DNA from: Alcaligenes sp. SORT26
Lineage (GTDB): Bacteria; Pseudomonadota; Gammaproteobacteria; Burkholderiales; Burkholderiaceae_B
Assembly: GCF_017377875.1 (NCBI RefSeq)
Contig: NZ_CP070975.1
Coordinates: 1,736,001 to 1,800,000 of the forward strand
Direction of reading: 5' to 3'
DNA: 64,000 nt
The notes below the pieces were generated by a model. That model did no database searches and had not been told where the DNA came from. It was given only the letters and a program-made list of their open reading frames with translations. Shown in pieces: positions 53,059 through 62,189 of this stretch (position 1 is the stretch's first letter; each line of letters begins with the position of its first letter). Both the position numbers and the translations under genes were made by a program.

Positions 53059-55032
53059 ATGGCCTTGATTAATCCTTTACGGACCACGCTGCTTGAGCTG
53101 GCAACGAGAAAAGCCGTCGCGGCAAGCCTGATACGGTCTGTATCTGATACGTACCGGCGCGGGCCCTGCAAGACAGGCATCATTGCTTTTCTGCTCGTCC
53201 TGCTTAGCGGCTGCGCAGGCGTCAAAATCGCTACCGTCAGCACCGAGGATTACATTGCCCAGCGCCGTGGCGATATCCTCACCACCAACAAGCTCAGCGC
53301 TTCCGCACGCGATACCCTGACCAGCCTGGCGATCGCCCCCGAGCAATGCGCGAAAGACATTCCTCATTGCACATCCAGGCTGACCGAGCTCTGGAACCTG
53401 GACACCGAGCAACGCATGGCGGCACTGGCCGAGGTCTGGACGCAAGAGGCCTTGCGCTTGCAAGGACGGCGCAATGCACGGCCTGACTTTTCGGTCGAAT
53501 TGTTCGATGCGTATCTGCAAAGCGCTCGCTATGCCTACGCCTATCTGTTTTTCACCGATCGCAGGCCCGGGGATCGTGCCTTTGAAGATCGTCAGACCCA
53601 AGTGCGGGACTACTACAACTACGCGGTACAGCAAGCGACCATGCTGCTGTTTGCCAAGTATCACGACACCAGCTACGCCTTTCAGAAAACCATTAAGATC
53701 GGCCAGTGGAGTATTCGGGGGGACTTATCCCAGGTTCGCAATGCCACTGCCCCACAACCCCATGAGCTGATTCCAGCCTCGCAACTGACATTCCGTGGGG
53801 TGCGCAGCATTTATCGCCGTGACGGCTTCGGAGCCGAGATAGTGGTGGTGAACGACTCCCAGGACATCAGCCCCGCCACGTTCCAGAGCACGTATAGCGA
53901 GCCGCCTTTCCAGGCAGTGACGGGGATTATTACCTTCCCAGGCGAAACGCTGTCCCAGGTTCTGCAAACCCGCGACGCAACAATTATTGGCTACGACCCT
54001 TACCAGCAAACCAGCGTTCAATTAAAAGACGTGCAAGTACCACTGGCGGCCAACTACACCTCTGCCTACGGACTATGGCTAGCGCGCTCTGACTTCTCGA
54101 CGCAGGCTTTACGCACCGTACTGGGGCGGGATGGTGGCATTGAAGCGCCACATGTCTTTCTGCTGCAACCCTATGACCCGAACCGTCGCGTCATCATCAT
54201 GTTGCATGGTTTGGCCAGCAGTCCTGAAGCCTGGATTAATGTCGCCAATGAAGTGCTGGGTGATGAAGAACTACGGGATCGCTATCAGATCTGGCAGGTC
54301 TACTATCCGACCAACCTGCCCCTGCCCTACAACAATGCCGAGATTCGGAAAGCACTGACGGAAACCTTCCGGCACTTCGATCCCAGCAGAAAGGCGATTG
54401 CCTCGAACAATATTGTGGTGATCGGTCATAGCATGGGCGGGGTGCTGGGACGTCTACTGGTGTCCTCGTCCGACAATCTGCTGGAAGACGCAGCCCGAGA
54501 CCGCTATCAAATGGATGATGTCAGCATCGCCAAAATGAATCAGGAATTTGGCAATGTGGTGCACTTCTCTCCCCTGCCCGGCATAACGACGGCAATCTTT
54601 ATTGCGGCCCCTCACAAGGGCACACCGTTTGCGGGAAATCGTATCTCACGCTTGGCAGCAGCGCTGATTACCTTGCCGGTTACGGTGGTGACTCAGCTCA
54701 ATAAACTTAGCCAGGTGGCCGTGGGCAATACGCCTGCCAAAGAGGAAATGCTGATTCTGCCCAATGGGGTAGAAAGCCTGCGCGACAGCGATCCCTTCAT
54801 GCAGATCACCTCCAAAATGGCGATCTCTACGCAAGTGCGTTATCACAGCATTATTGCCAACGACACGCCCAAAAAAGACTTGCTGTATTCGGATGACGGG
54901 CTGGTGCCCTATCAAAGCTCCCACCTGCCCGGGGCAACGTCGGAACTGGTGATCCCCTTCTCCCATAGCGTGCAGGAGACACCCGAGGCAATTCTGGAAA
55001 TCAGGCGGATTTTGCGGGAGCAATTACAGTAG
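53059..55032 (+). CDS. Large alpha/beta-hydrolase lipoprotein
   Basis: The 657-residue protein has a long N-terminal extension, a hydrophobic segment with lipobox LSGC (LLVLLSGCAG), an uncharacterised domain of about 300 residues and a C-terminal alpha/beta-hydrolase domain. The latter shows the oxyanion segment VIIMLHGLASSPEAW, the nucleophile elbow VIGHSMGGVLGR (Ser near residue 457) and a later DGLVPYQSSHLPG segment that could carry the acid and a histidine. It should be a lipase or esterase anchored to a membrane facing the periplasm. GTG 53056 or ATG 53059 is the start. It lies alone, followed by a hexanucleotide repeat. Confidence 0.83.
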   Translation: MALINPLRTTLLELATRKAVAASLIRSVSDTYRRGPCKTGIIAFLLVLLSGCAGVKIATVSTEDYIAQRRGDILTTNKLSASARDTLTSLAIAPEQCAKDIPHCTSRLTELWNLDTEQRMAALAEVWTQEALRLQGRRNARPDFSVELFDAYLQSARYAYAYLFFTDRRPGDRAFEDRQTQVRDYYNYAVQQATMLLFAKYHDTSYAFQKTIKIGQWSIRGDLSQVRNATAPQPHELIPASQLTFRGVRSIYRRDGFGAEIVVVNDSQDISPATFQSTYSEPPFQAVTGIITFPGETLSQVLQTRDATIIGYDPYQQTSVQLKDVQVPLAANYTSAYGLWLARSDFSTQALRTVLGRDGGIEAPHVFLLQPYDPNRRVIIMLHGLASSPEAWINVANEVLGDEELRDRYQIWQVYYPTNLPLPYNNAEIRKALTETFRHFDPSRKAIASNNIVVIGHSMGGVLGRLLVSSSDNLLEDAARDRYQMDDVSIAKMNQEFGNVVHFSPLPGITTAIFIAAPHKGTPFAGNRISRLAAALITLPVTVVTQLNKLSQVAVGNTPAKEEMLILPNGVESLRDSDPFMQITSKMAISTQVRYHSIIANDTPKKDLLYSDDGLVPYQSSHLPGATSELVIPFSHSVQETPEAILEIRRILREQLQ

Positions 55033-55060
55033 CAGTAGCTGTAACTGTGGATGTTGCTAA

Positions 55061-55123
55061 TGCAGGTGCAGGTGCAGGTGCAGGTGCAGGTGCAGGTGCA
55101 GGTGCAGGTGCAGGTGCAGGTGC
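55061..55123 (+). repeat. (TGCAGG)10 hexanucleotide tract
   Basis: Ten perfect copies of TGCAGG plus TGC lie 28 bases after the hydrolase stop codon and 62 bases from the end of the efflux outer-membrane gene. As a six-base unit, slippage would not shift a frame. In one plus-strand frame it reads (Ala-Gly)n and the frame stays open to a TAG at 55155. It is intergenic and its function is unknown. Confidence 0.97.
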
Positions 55124-55185
55124 CCAGCATTCTCCTATGAACATATATAACTCATAGGAAATAATGCCCCTCTGTTGCAGTCCCC

Positions 55186-56595
55186 CTACAGCCCAGGCTT
55201 CACGGCCTTGTCATACTCCCAGCCCCCACCCACGGCCTTGTACAGATCCACCATATTCTGGAGCTGGCTTTCCCTTACCGCGATGACCTGGACCTCTGCC
55301 TGATACAGATTCCGCTGCGCATCCAACTGCTCCAGATATGAGGCGTAGCCAGCCTCATAGCGATTGCGGGCGTGCTCCAAAGAACGCTTCAACACATCAC
55401 GCCTTGCGGTCACATGGCTTAACTCCTCAGCAAAACGCTGTTGACCCGCCAAGGCATTTTCCACCTCGGAGAAAGCCTTCAGAGCCACCCCTCGATACGC
55501 AAACGCAGCTTCGTCACGCTGAGCTGTTGCTGAATCAAACTGCGCCTGCAAACGCCCACGATCAAAGATAGGGGCCAAAATGCTCCCACCCAGACTCCAG
55601 ATTTTGGTGGGGTCGTAGCTTAAGGCACTGACGTACAAAGCCCCGGCTCGTGCCGACAAGGACACTTGTGGCAAAAAAGCAGCCCGGCTTGCGGCCATGG
55701 AGGCATCTTTGGAAGCCAGATCCAGCTCTGCACGAGCAATATCAGGACGACGGCGTAGCAGCTCGGACGGCAAGCCTGGACCCGGTGCAGGTAGCAACAA
55801 AGCTGCCAAGGTAGAGCCGGTGTTTTGCTCATAAGCCGCAGGCAATTCCCCGGACAGCAAACGCAAGGCATTGTGGTGTCGGCTGATTGCCAGCTTTAAC
55901 TGCGGAATATGCTGCTCTACGGCTTCAAGCTCGGATTCAGCCTGAGTCAGCTCCAATTGAGAGATGTAGCCCGCCTCAAATTTTTCCTGAGCCAGCCGCA
56001 AGGCTTCAGCCCGCGATGAGGAAGTCGCTTGGGCCTGTTGCAACTGTGCATCCAAACTGAGCAAGCCTATATAAGTACGGGCGGTTTCCGCTGCAACACT
56101 CAAGGCAATGGCATCGTAATCTGCCTGGGTAGCAGACAGTTTTAGCTCCGCCGCTTTGGCCTGGGAACTTAAGCGCCCCCAGAGATCCAGCTCCCAGTTC
56201 AACTGCAGCGCTGGCTGTACCGCACGGCTAATCGCCATACCGCTAGGCCCCAAGGCCCGTTCCGCATGCGCGCCGGTATCAAAAGATAGCGAAGGACCTA
56301 AAGACGAATCGGCCAATTGAAGCTCAGCCCGTGCCCGCTCGATACGAGTAGCGGCACTCAATATATCGGTATTCCGCGCCAGGGCCGCTTCCACGGCGGC
56401 ACTTAGAGCCGGGTCACCATAGGCTTTCCACCAGGCAGAATCCACCACCGTTGCCTCGGAAGATGCAGCTATCCAGGCTGACGGGGCCTCTACCTGCGAT
56501 TGCTCGGGAGCAAGGCGGTAAGCAGGCATACAGCCAGATAGCAGCGCCGCCCCGCCCAACAAAGCAATCCCATACCTTCTTGCTGACGAGATCAT
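55186..56595 (-). CDS. Efflux outer-membrane factor, NodT/OprM-type lipoprotein
   Basis: The 469-residue protein has a lipoprotein signal with lipobox LSGC and two outer-membrane-efflux (OEP) repeats: DILSAATRIERARAELQLADSSLGP, and LLRRRPDIARAELDLASKDASM with a long coiled coil. It forms the outer-membrane duct of a tripartite pump. Its ATG overlaps the adaptor gene stop codon (ATGA). It is the last gene of the TetR-controlled efflux operon. Confidence 0.92.
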   Translation of the reverse strand: MISSARRYGIALLGGAALLSGCMPAYRLAPEQSQVEAPSAWIAASSEATVVDSAWWKAYGDPALSAAVEAALARNTDILSAATRIERARAELQLADSSLGPSLSFDTGAHAERALGPSGMAISRAVQPALQLNWELDLWGRLSSQAKAAELKLSATQADYDAIALSVAAETARTYIGLLSLDAQLQQAQATSSSRAEALRLAQEKFEAGYISQLELTQAESELEAVEQHIPQLKLAISRHHNALRLLSGELPAAYEQNTGSTLAALLLPAPGPGLPSELLRRRPDIARAELDLASKDASMAASRAAFLPQVSLSARAGALYVSALSYDPTKIWSLGGSILAPIFDRGRLQAQFDSATAQRDEAAFAYRGVALKAFSEVENALAGQQRFAEELSHVTARRDVLKRSLEHARNRYEAGYASYLEQLDAQRNLYQAEVQVIAVRESQLQNMVDLYKAVGGGWEYDKAVKPGL

Positions 56596-57773
56596 GGATT
56601 GCGCTCCCCAGCCTTATCAGATTCGTCCGACGTATCTACCCTGGCAATAACGGACAAGCCGGGTCGCAGTCGCTCCATTCCTGGCTGGTCTGCATCGATG
56701 GCAATGCGAATTGGCAAACGCTGAACCACTTTAGTGAAGTTGCCGCTGGCATTATCAGCCCTCAGCACCGAGAACTCAGACCCCGTCGCCGGAGCAATCC
56801 GCTCGACATGGCCGTGAAACTCCGCGCCATCCAGGCCATCCACCGTGAAGCGCGCAAGCTGACCCACATGGATGCTAGCCGTCTGCGTTTCCTTGAAATT
56901 CGCTACCACCCAACGGGCATCCGGCACCAGAAACAACAACTGCGAGCCTGCCGTCACATACTGGCCCTGGCGCACAGAAGCCTCACTGACTTGACCGTCA
57001 GCCGGTGCGGTCACCACCGTGTTATCCATATCGATACGCGCCAAACCCAGGGCCGCTTCAGCCGACTTCACCTTGGCCTGCAAGGTCGCCCGCGATACGT
57101 CGGTGGATTTGATCGTTTCTTCTGCAATCGCAATATTGGCTTTGGCTTGCAGCATATTGCCGCGCCCCAGCTCTGCCGTCGCAACAGCCTGATCGCGCTC
57201 ACGCACAGAAATCGAGCCTTTATTCGCCAATTCCTTGGCACGATTGCGATCCGCCTCAGCACGCCGAGCCTCGGCCTGAGCCGACACCAGCGCTGCCTTG
57301 CGTGCATCCAGACTGGCCCGGTTCTGTGCCTGGGCCTGATCCAGATTTGCCAGCTCCGCTAGTGCCGCATCTAGCTGCGCCTGTGCCTGGTTCAGCTTTT
57401 CTTTATAGATACGATCATCAATCTGCACCAAAGGCTGGCCCGCCTGAACTCGCTCAAAGTCCTGCACCAGCACTTGGGATACATAACCACTAACCTGCGG
57501 TGCCAGCACGGTCATTTGACCGCGTACGTAGGCATTGTCGGTCGTGACTCGGGTGGTTTTAAATGGCCCCAGGTTCCAGGCCCACAAAATAAGCAGCAAG
57601 CCACCCAGCAACACGAAGGCCATCACAATGACGCTGCGTCTGCTCGGCTTGATAACTTTAGGAGGCAGTGAAGGCGCGTTGGCCGGACCCAGTTTGCCAT
57701 CGTTGTCTGAGTCTGTCGGTGCGGCAAGCTCACTACTGCGATCCTGATTTTCAGATGAAGTGTCTTGACTCAT
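56592..57773 (-). CDS. HlyD/EmrA-type membrane-fusion adaptor
   Basis: The 393-residue protein has a cytoplasmic N-terminus, one membrane segment (VIVMAFVLLGGLLLILWAW) and the EmrA motif TTDNAYVRGQMTVLAPQVSGYV. A coiled coil and the biotinyl/lipoyl half-motif (NTVVTAPADGQVSEASVRQGQYV) follow. It links the inner-membrane carrier to the outer-membrane factor. It lies 15 bases after the carrier gene and overlaps the outer-membrane-factor gene by four bases. Confidence 0.93.
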   Translation of the reverse strand: MSQDTSSENQDRSSELAAPTDSDNDGKLGPANAPSLPPKVIKPSRRSVIVMAFVLLGGLLLILWAWNLGPFKTTRVTTDNAYVRGQMTVLAPQVSGYVSQVLVQDFERVQAGQPLVQIDDRIYKEKLNQAQAQLDAALAELANLDQAQAQNRASLDARKAALVSAQAEARRAEADRNRAKELANKGSISVRERDQAVATAELGRGNMLQAKANIAIAEETIKSTDVSRATLQAKVKSAEAALGLARIDMDNTVVTAPADGQVSEASVRQGQYVTAGSQLLFLVPDARWVVANFKETQTASIHVGQLARFTVDGLDGAEFHGHVERIAPATGSEFSVLRADNASGNFTKVVQRLPIRIAIDADQPGMERLRPGLSVIARVDTSDESDKAGERNP

Positions 57774-57788
57774 AAATACGGACTACGT

Positions 57789-59441
57789 TTAAGAATTTGA
57801 AGAAGTGCCAGATGCCGCTTTCGCGCGTCTGGACTCAAGAACAGGGCCAGCCGCCAGGAGCACGGGCCATAACAAAAAGCCTGTCGCTAAAAGACCGATC
57901 AGCAGGAAAACATCGTTATAGGCCCGAACATGCGCTTCCCGACGAGCGGTTTGAGCCAACTGGGCCGTGCCGGTTGCCGCTTTCAAAACCGGGTCCGTCA
58001 TGACAGGGCCCACCGCTTGTTGCTGCTGCTTCAGGCGATTGGCTACCAAGGGATCAGCCACATTCAGGTGGCTGACAATGGCCGCATAATGATGCTGCTG
58101 ACGTTGCTGCTCAAAGGTGCTCAAGGTGGCGGTACCCAGCAGGCCCCCCAAGGTCTGGGTGACATTAAGCAGCACAATAAAAGTCACCATATGATCGGGG
58201 CCGTACTTGAAAGCTTGCTTGAACCCAATCATCACCAAAGGCCCCATGAACATGCCTGCACCAATGGACAGCACAAACTGGCTGTAGAAAAAGTCATGCG
58301 GGCGGTCCATGCTGGTGCGCCCAAAGTCCATGAAGCTGGAAATGCCAATCAGGAAAATGGCTGCAAACACCTGCAGCAGAATCGTCTTGGGGCCAAAGGT
58401 CAGCGCACTTAGCGCAATGCCGCACACAATCCCCAAAAAGACGACCCAGAACAAAGGCTGCATCTGCTCCGAGCCCATGCCCAGGGTGCGCAGCATATTG
58501 ACCATGCCGTAATTCTGCTCGGTCGTGATGAAGCGCAAAATCATGGCGCCTACGGCAAAATAAATGGTCGAGCCTTGAGCCAGCCACCGCACTTTAAGCA
58601 GTGGATTAACACGGTGATATTCCAGAAAGGAGCAGATCGTAAACAGGAATAAAGAAGCGATCGCCATCCAGGCCAGATTGCTATCGTTGAACCACCAGCG
58701 GATGTAGCCCTGCGTTAAAAATACGATCAGCAAACCGGCGGCAGGCGCAAACAGGGCAAAGGCCAGAAAGTCCAGTTTTTCAAACGCCTTGATCTGATAA
58801 CCGGGAGGCAATTTCAACAGCACGACTGCTGCAAATGCACACAAGGCCATACCCGCTTCAAAGCTATAAAGACCATGCCAATTCCCCAGTTCAATCAGGG
58901 AAGGAGACAGCACCCAGGCCAGAGGCGTCGCCATCTGCGTAATACTCACTCCTAGCACCAAGGCCTTGCCCAACAAGCGTCTGGGGAAAGCCTGCAGCAT
59001 GTACAACACGCCTAGCGTGCTTGCCGCCGCCCCCGAAAAACCGCTGGCACCGCGCAGAAAAATCAGCGACTCGGCACTATTGATAGACAGGTGCAGCAAG
59101 GCCAAGAAGGCATACAGACCCAAGCCAATTTCAGCAAACAGGCGCATGCCATATTGCTGCCGGAACTTGAACACCAGCAAATTGGCGGTGATATTGACCA
59201 TCGCATAAGCCGCAGGCAACCAGGCCGCCTCGGAAGGCGTCAGCCCAAGCTCCCCTTGCAGCGTAGGCAGGTTCACCGACACCAGAGCATTCCCCAGCCC
59301 GCCCGTCAAACCAACCAGTATCGCGACCAGGCCGTAAGCGACCCGTATGTGCGACTCATGATGAGGAGCCGATGGTGAACCCGGCATGAAAGGCTTTTCG
59401 TGGTCCTCCCAATGCGGGTGTGGCTTCAAATAAGGACTCAT
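57789..59441 (-). CDS. DHA2-family MFS efflux carrier, EmrB-like
   Basis: The 550-residue protein has about fourteen membrane segments and the DHA2 layout. Its motifs include VSVNLPTLQGELGLTPSEAAWLPAAYAM, FLRGASGFSGAAASTLGVLY and a C-terminal LNVTQTLGGLLGTATLSTFEQQRQ, typical of EmrB/FusA-like pumps. It exports drugs or toxic organic compounds with proton influx. Its start overlaps the TetR gene by four bases. The substrate is unknown. Confidence 0.9.
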   Translation of the reverse strand: MSPYLKPHPHWEDHEKPFMPGSPSAPHHESHIRVAYGLVAILVGLTGGLGNALVSVNLPTLQGELGLTPSEAAWLPAAYAMVNITANLLVFKFRQQYGMRLFAEIGLGLYAFLALLHLSINSAESLIFLRGASGFSGAAASTLGVLYMLQAFPRRLLGKALVLGVSITQMATPLAWVLSPSLIELGNWHGLYSFEAGMALCAFAAVVLLKLPPGYQIKAFEKLDFLAFALFAPAAGLLIVFLTQGYIRWWFNDSNLAWMAIASLFLFTICSFLEYHRVNPLLKVRWLAQGSTIYFAVGAMILRFITTEQNYGMVNMLRTLGMGSEQMQPLFWVVFLGIVCGIALSALTFGPKTILLQVFAAIFLIGISSFMDFGRTSMDRPHDFFYSQFVLSIGAGMFMGPLVMIGFKQAFKYGPDHMVTFIVLLNVTQTLGGLLGTATLSTFEQQRQQHHYAAIVSHLNVADPLVANRLKQQQQAVGPVMTDPVLKAATGTAQLAQTARREAHVRAYNDVFLLIGLLATGFLLWPVLLAAGPVLESRRAKAASGTSSNS

Positions 59442-60037
59442 TCAGGCTCCCAGTCCGGAGCCTGGCTATCCACCTGCAAGAGCACGCCTTCACACAGGAA
59501 CTTCAGGGAACGCTTGACGAACAACAGCCTTTCCTTGTCCGTGCGCCCACGCAAACTGGCTGCCAGCATTCCAATCAGAAGAGGAATATCCGTGGGCTGC
59601 AAAGCGGGGTTGCACTGCCCGGCGGCCTGCCCTTTTTCCAGCGGCTCCCGGGCCAGCTCAACCAGACGCGCCCGAACTCCCACAATGGCGGGATGTCCAG
59701 GATCAATGGCTTTCCAGTAATCGGACATGGGGGCCGACTCCAGCGCGAAGCCAGCCAGCACCTGCATCAGAATCTTGAAGTCCTGAGCATTGCCTTTACG
59801 CTTGCTCTGAAAGCGCTCCTCAATCCGGTCTGCTGCGCGTACCAGCAAGGCTTCCATCAAGGCAGCCCGGTCGGGAAAGTTGCGATACAAGGTTGCCCGT
59901 CCGACACCAGCCTGCGATACAACCTGGTCCAGGGGAGCCGTGACGCCATGCTTGCTAAATACCGTGTTAGCCGCTGCCAGCAACAGTTCCCGGCGTTCCA
60001 ATGCATCAGAACGATTAGGTAAATTCCGGTTTTTCAT
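59438..60037 (-). CDS. TetR/AcrR repressor of the efflux operon
   Basis: The 199-residue protein has the N-terminal TetR helix-turn-helix (RRELLLAAANTVFSKHGVTAPLDQVVSQAGVGRATLYRNFPDRAALMEALL) and a helical ligand domain. It is first in the operon with the carrier, adaptor and outer-membrane factor. A palindromic operator and a TATAAT box lie immediately upstream, so close that the message probably starts at the ATG (leaderless). This predicts autoregulation of the whole efflux operon. Confidence 0.92.
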   Translation of the reverse strand: MKNRNLPNRSDALERRELLLAAANTVFSKHGVTAPLDQVVSQAGVGRATLYRNFPDRAALMEALLVRAADRIEERFQSKRKGNAQDFKILMQVLAGFALESAPMSDYWKAIDPGHPAIVGVRARLVELAREPLEKGQAAGQCNPALQPTDIPLLIGMLAASLRGRTDKERLLFVKRSLKFLCEGVLLQVDSQAPDWEPE

Positions 60038-60043
60038 TCCGAA

Positions 60044-60065
60044 ATTATACGGACAGTTTTGTCCG
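60044..60065 (-). promoter_or_regulatory. TetR operator with -10 box of the efflux operon
   Basis: CGGACA-GTTT-TGTCCG (60050-60065) is a perfect 6-base inverted repeat. It sits directly upstream of TATAAT (60044-60049 on the minus strand), so a bound repressor would cover the promoter spacer. The expected transcription start falls at the ATG at 60037. Confidence 0.8.
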
Positions 60066-60149
60066 CTTAAAAAGGGGCAGGATTAAAATAGTGGTAAGAA
60101 ACGATATTCCATGTATGAAATAAAAGCTGAAGACTACTTGAAATAAACA

Positions 60150-60185
60150 AGAGCAGCCTTGGCCTGAATGACCAAAACTGCTCTT
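60150..60185 (-). terminator. Probable terminator of the unknown exported gene
   Basis: AAGAGCAG (60150-60157) and CTGCTCTT (60178-60185) pair with an inner TTGG/CCAA stem. It lies downstream of the gene at 60256 on the minus strand and before the TetR promoter. The T-run is short. Confidence 0.6.
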
Positions 60186-60255
60186 TTGAAGCCGCTATCT
60201 AATTCGTAGCAACGGGCTTGTCACACAAGAGTCGAACAAAGCTCTGCACCGTTTT

Positions 60256-60948
60256 TCAAACCAGCTTCTTGTCTCCCGTCAGGCTGGTCTTTTGCTGCTT
60301 AAGCCAGCTATCGTGCAACCACTTCTCGGTTTTACGATGACCGGGAAATGTGATCCAGGTAATGTCGCGCTCAAACACCATGGGCTGCTCATCGGGCCCA
60401 ATAATCACCCAGAACCACAAACGATCTTCCAGGTTGCGGGCCTTTACCTTCATCCCGGTCAAGGTCACCGTCTCTGTACTACCATTCCGCTCTATACGAA
60501 TCGGCTCGTCATGGGTATCAACCCAATGAATTTCCATTTTCGGCAGTAAGTCAGGAGCATGCTCCTGCAAGAAAGCGCGCGCGATTTCCTCGCTGCGCTC
60601 TGCACTCGGTAAAGGACGATCCACCAAGTCCAGGGAGATATTGGCAAAGCCTTTCAGACGTCCGGACTCAGACACAACCGAGCTGAAATGCTCCCCTTCC
60701 AGCCCGGCATTACGACCATCCTCACGCTCATAGCGGGTCAGGACAACGGGCTCTCCGTCTACATTGACGGCACGTTGGGCTACCTGAGCATGAGTCGCAG
60801 GAACAAAGGCTGCGGCGGGATTATTGATTGTGGTTCTCATAACATTCTCCGTAGTAGAGGGACTGGTCTGCGCCTGTGCAGGAAGAGCCCAGGCCGCCTG
60901 CAGCGTTACTGCGGCAAGCACAGCAGGAAGAGAAAAATGAACTCGCAT
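60256..60948 (-). CDS. Exported protein of unknown function
   Basis: The 230-residue protein has a clear signal peptide ending at ALPAQAQ. The mature part has FVPATHAQVAQRAV, RLKGFANISLDLVDRPLPSAERSEEIARAFL and LEDRLWFWVIIGPDEQPMVFERDITWITF. The second segment (a strand followed by a helix starting P-S-A-E-R-S-E-E-I-A) is reminiscent of PepSY-type domains, but I cannot confirm this. It lies 12 bases after the MFS gene on the same strand and likely shares its transcript, so the protein may act beside that carrier. No catalytic residues are evident. Confidence 0.7.
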   Translation of the reverse strand: MRVHFSLPAVLAAVTLQAAWALPAQAQTSPSTTENVMRTTINNPAAAFVPATHAQVAQRAVNVDGEPVVLTRYEREDGRNAGLEGEHFSSVVSESGRLKGFANISLDLVDRPLPSAERSEEIARAFLQEHAPDLLPKMEIHWVDTHDEPIRIERNGSTETVTLTGMKVKARNLEDRLWFWVIIGPDEQPMVFERDITWITFPGHRKTEKWLHDSWLKQQKTSLTGDKKLV

Positions 60949-60960
60949 TGTTACGGACTC

Positions 60961-62130
60961 CTATTCAGAAACCAGGGCATAGACTGCGCAGCCCACCAGC
61001 AAAGCGGCGAGCAACAAATAAGTACTAGCTAGAGTCATATCCGTCGTCTGCTGCGCCAGCCACGGCCCCAGACTTGCGCCAATAAACAAAACAAAGGTGT
61101 AGAGCGAGACGGCCAGGCCTCGCACTGAGCTATCGCTGACTCCTGCGACTCGGGCGATCAGGCTAGGGACGCTGATACCCAGCCCGGCCACAAAGAGGAA
61201 ACTGGCACCCAGCAAGGCCATCAAATGGGTTTCACCTGCCCATGCACTCCCTCCTAGTCCCGCAGCAGCACACACCAATCCCACACCGAGCGTTCGCTGC
61301 GCCCCCACACGGGGCATCACGACGGCAACCAGCAAAGGTGTCAAAAACGCAGGCGCTACCAAAGCGCGAGTCATCAAAGGGGAAACTCCCAACTGGGCGA
61401 ATTGCCTTCCGAGTTTGCTATCCAAGCTCATGTAGAAAGCGACAAAACACATCAGCAGGAAAAATGCGGGTACGTAAACACGGCGCAGTCTTGCATCGGC
61501 CAGCAAACTCCCTATGGACCTGTAAGCACTCAAAAACCCAGTCAGTCCCTGACCCATGCGCTCATCGGCAGGCCTCTTCCACAGGCACCACGCGGTCAAG
61601 GCAAACACAGCGCAGAGCGGCCAAAATGCAGCTCCCAGCCCCCAAGGCCCGGCAATCAATCCGCCATAAATCTGCCCCAGCAAACCAGCAGAAAGAAAAG
61701 CCGTACTCATCCAGGCCACACTCCACACCCGTTGACGTGGGCTACCTCGCTCAGCCAGATACGCAATCGCTACAGGAGGAAAGGAAGAAGCAGCCAGTCC
61801 CTGCAGTACACGACCAACGATCAAAACAGCAGGAGAGTTGGCAAGGCTTAGCACCGCCGTGGCACATATCAAGGCCAGCAAGCCACCGACCAAGACACTG
61901 CGACGGCCCAAACGATCTGACAGAGGACCAAAAACAAGAAATCCGGCAGCGTAGGCAAATCCAAAACTGCTGACCATGCCCGTGGCATCAACCCCATAGG
62001 ATTGCTTCAAGACTCCCAGAATCGGCAAGGGCAGGTACAGCAGGGAAACAACCGACAAAGCGCAGAGAACCATCAGGGCGCGCAAGCGCACACTGACAGC
62101 CTGCAGATCATTTGCGGGTACTTTCATCAT
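60961..62130 (-). CDS. MFS transporter, DHA1-like
   Basis: The 389-residue protein has twelve predicted membrane segments, with the MFS signature GPLSDRLGRRSVLVGG after helix 2 and GRVLQGLAASSFPPVAIAYLAERGSP in helices 4-5. These match arabinose-efflux-type DHA1 carriers that export small molecules. The start is ATG 62130 or 62127. It lies 59 bases after a MarR-type gene on the same strand and 12 bases before the unknown exported gene. Confidence 0.88.
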   Translation of the reverse strand: MMKVPANDLQAVSVRLRALMVLCALSVVSLLYLPLPILGVLKQSYGVDATGMVSSFGFAYAAGFLVFGPLSDRLGRRSVLVGGLLALICATAVLSLANSPAVLIVGRVLQGLAASSFPPVAIAYLAERGSPRQRVWSVAWMSTAFLSAGLLGQIYGGLIAGPWGLGAAFWPLCAVFALTAWCLWKRPADERMGQGLTGFLSAYRSIGSLLADARLRRVYVPAFFLLMCFVAFYMSLDSKLGRQFAQLGVSPLMTRALVAPAFLTPLLVAVVMPRVGAQRTLGVGLVCAAAGLGGSAWAGETHLMALLGASFLFVAGLGISVPSLIARVAGVSDSSVRGLAVSLYTFVLFIGASLGPWLAQQTTDMTLASTYLLLAALLVGCAVYALVSE

Positions 62131-62189
62131 AAATGTTCCTAGCTGTTATACAGCAAGCTACATATATATTAAAAAAAAACGGCAGACAA

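Noticed and set aside
54912-55130. Open frame with Cys-Thr repeats on the minus strand
   Set aside because: It is just the hexanucleotide tract read in another frame, then the antisense of the hydrolase gene.
55029-55157. Frameshift in the hydrolase gene so that the Ala-Gly tract was once its tail
   Set aside because: The hydrolase domain is complete at its present stop codon and there is no relative to compare, so the tail idea is kept only as a note in the repeat finding.
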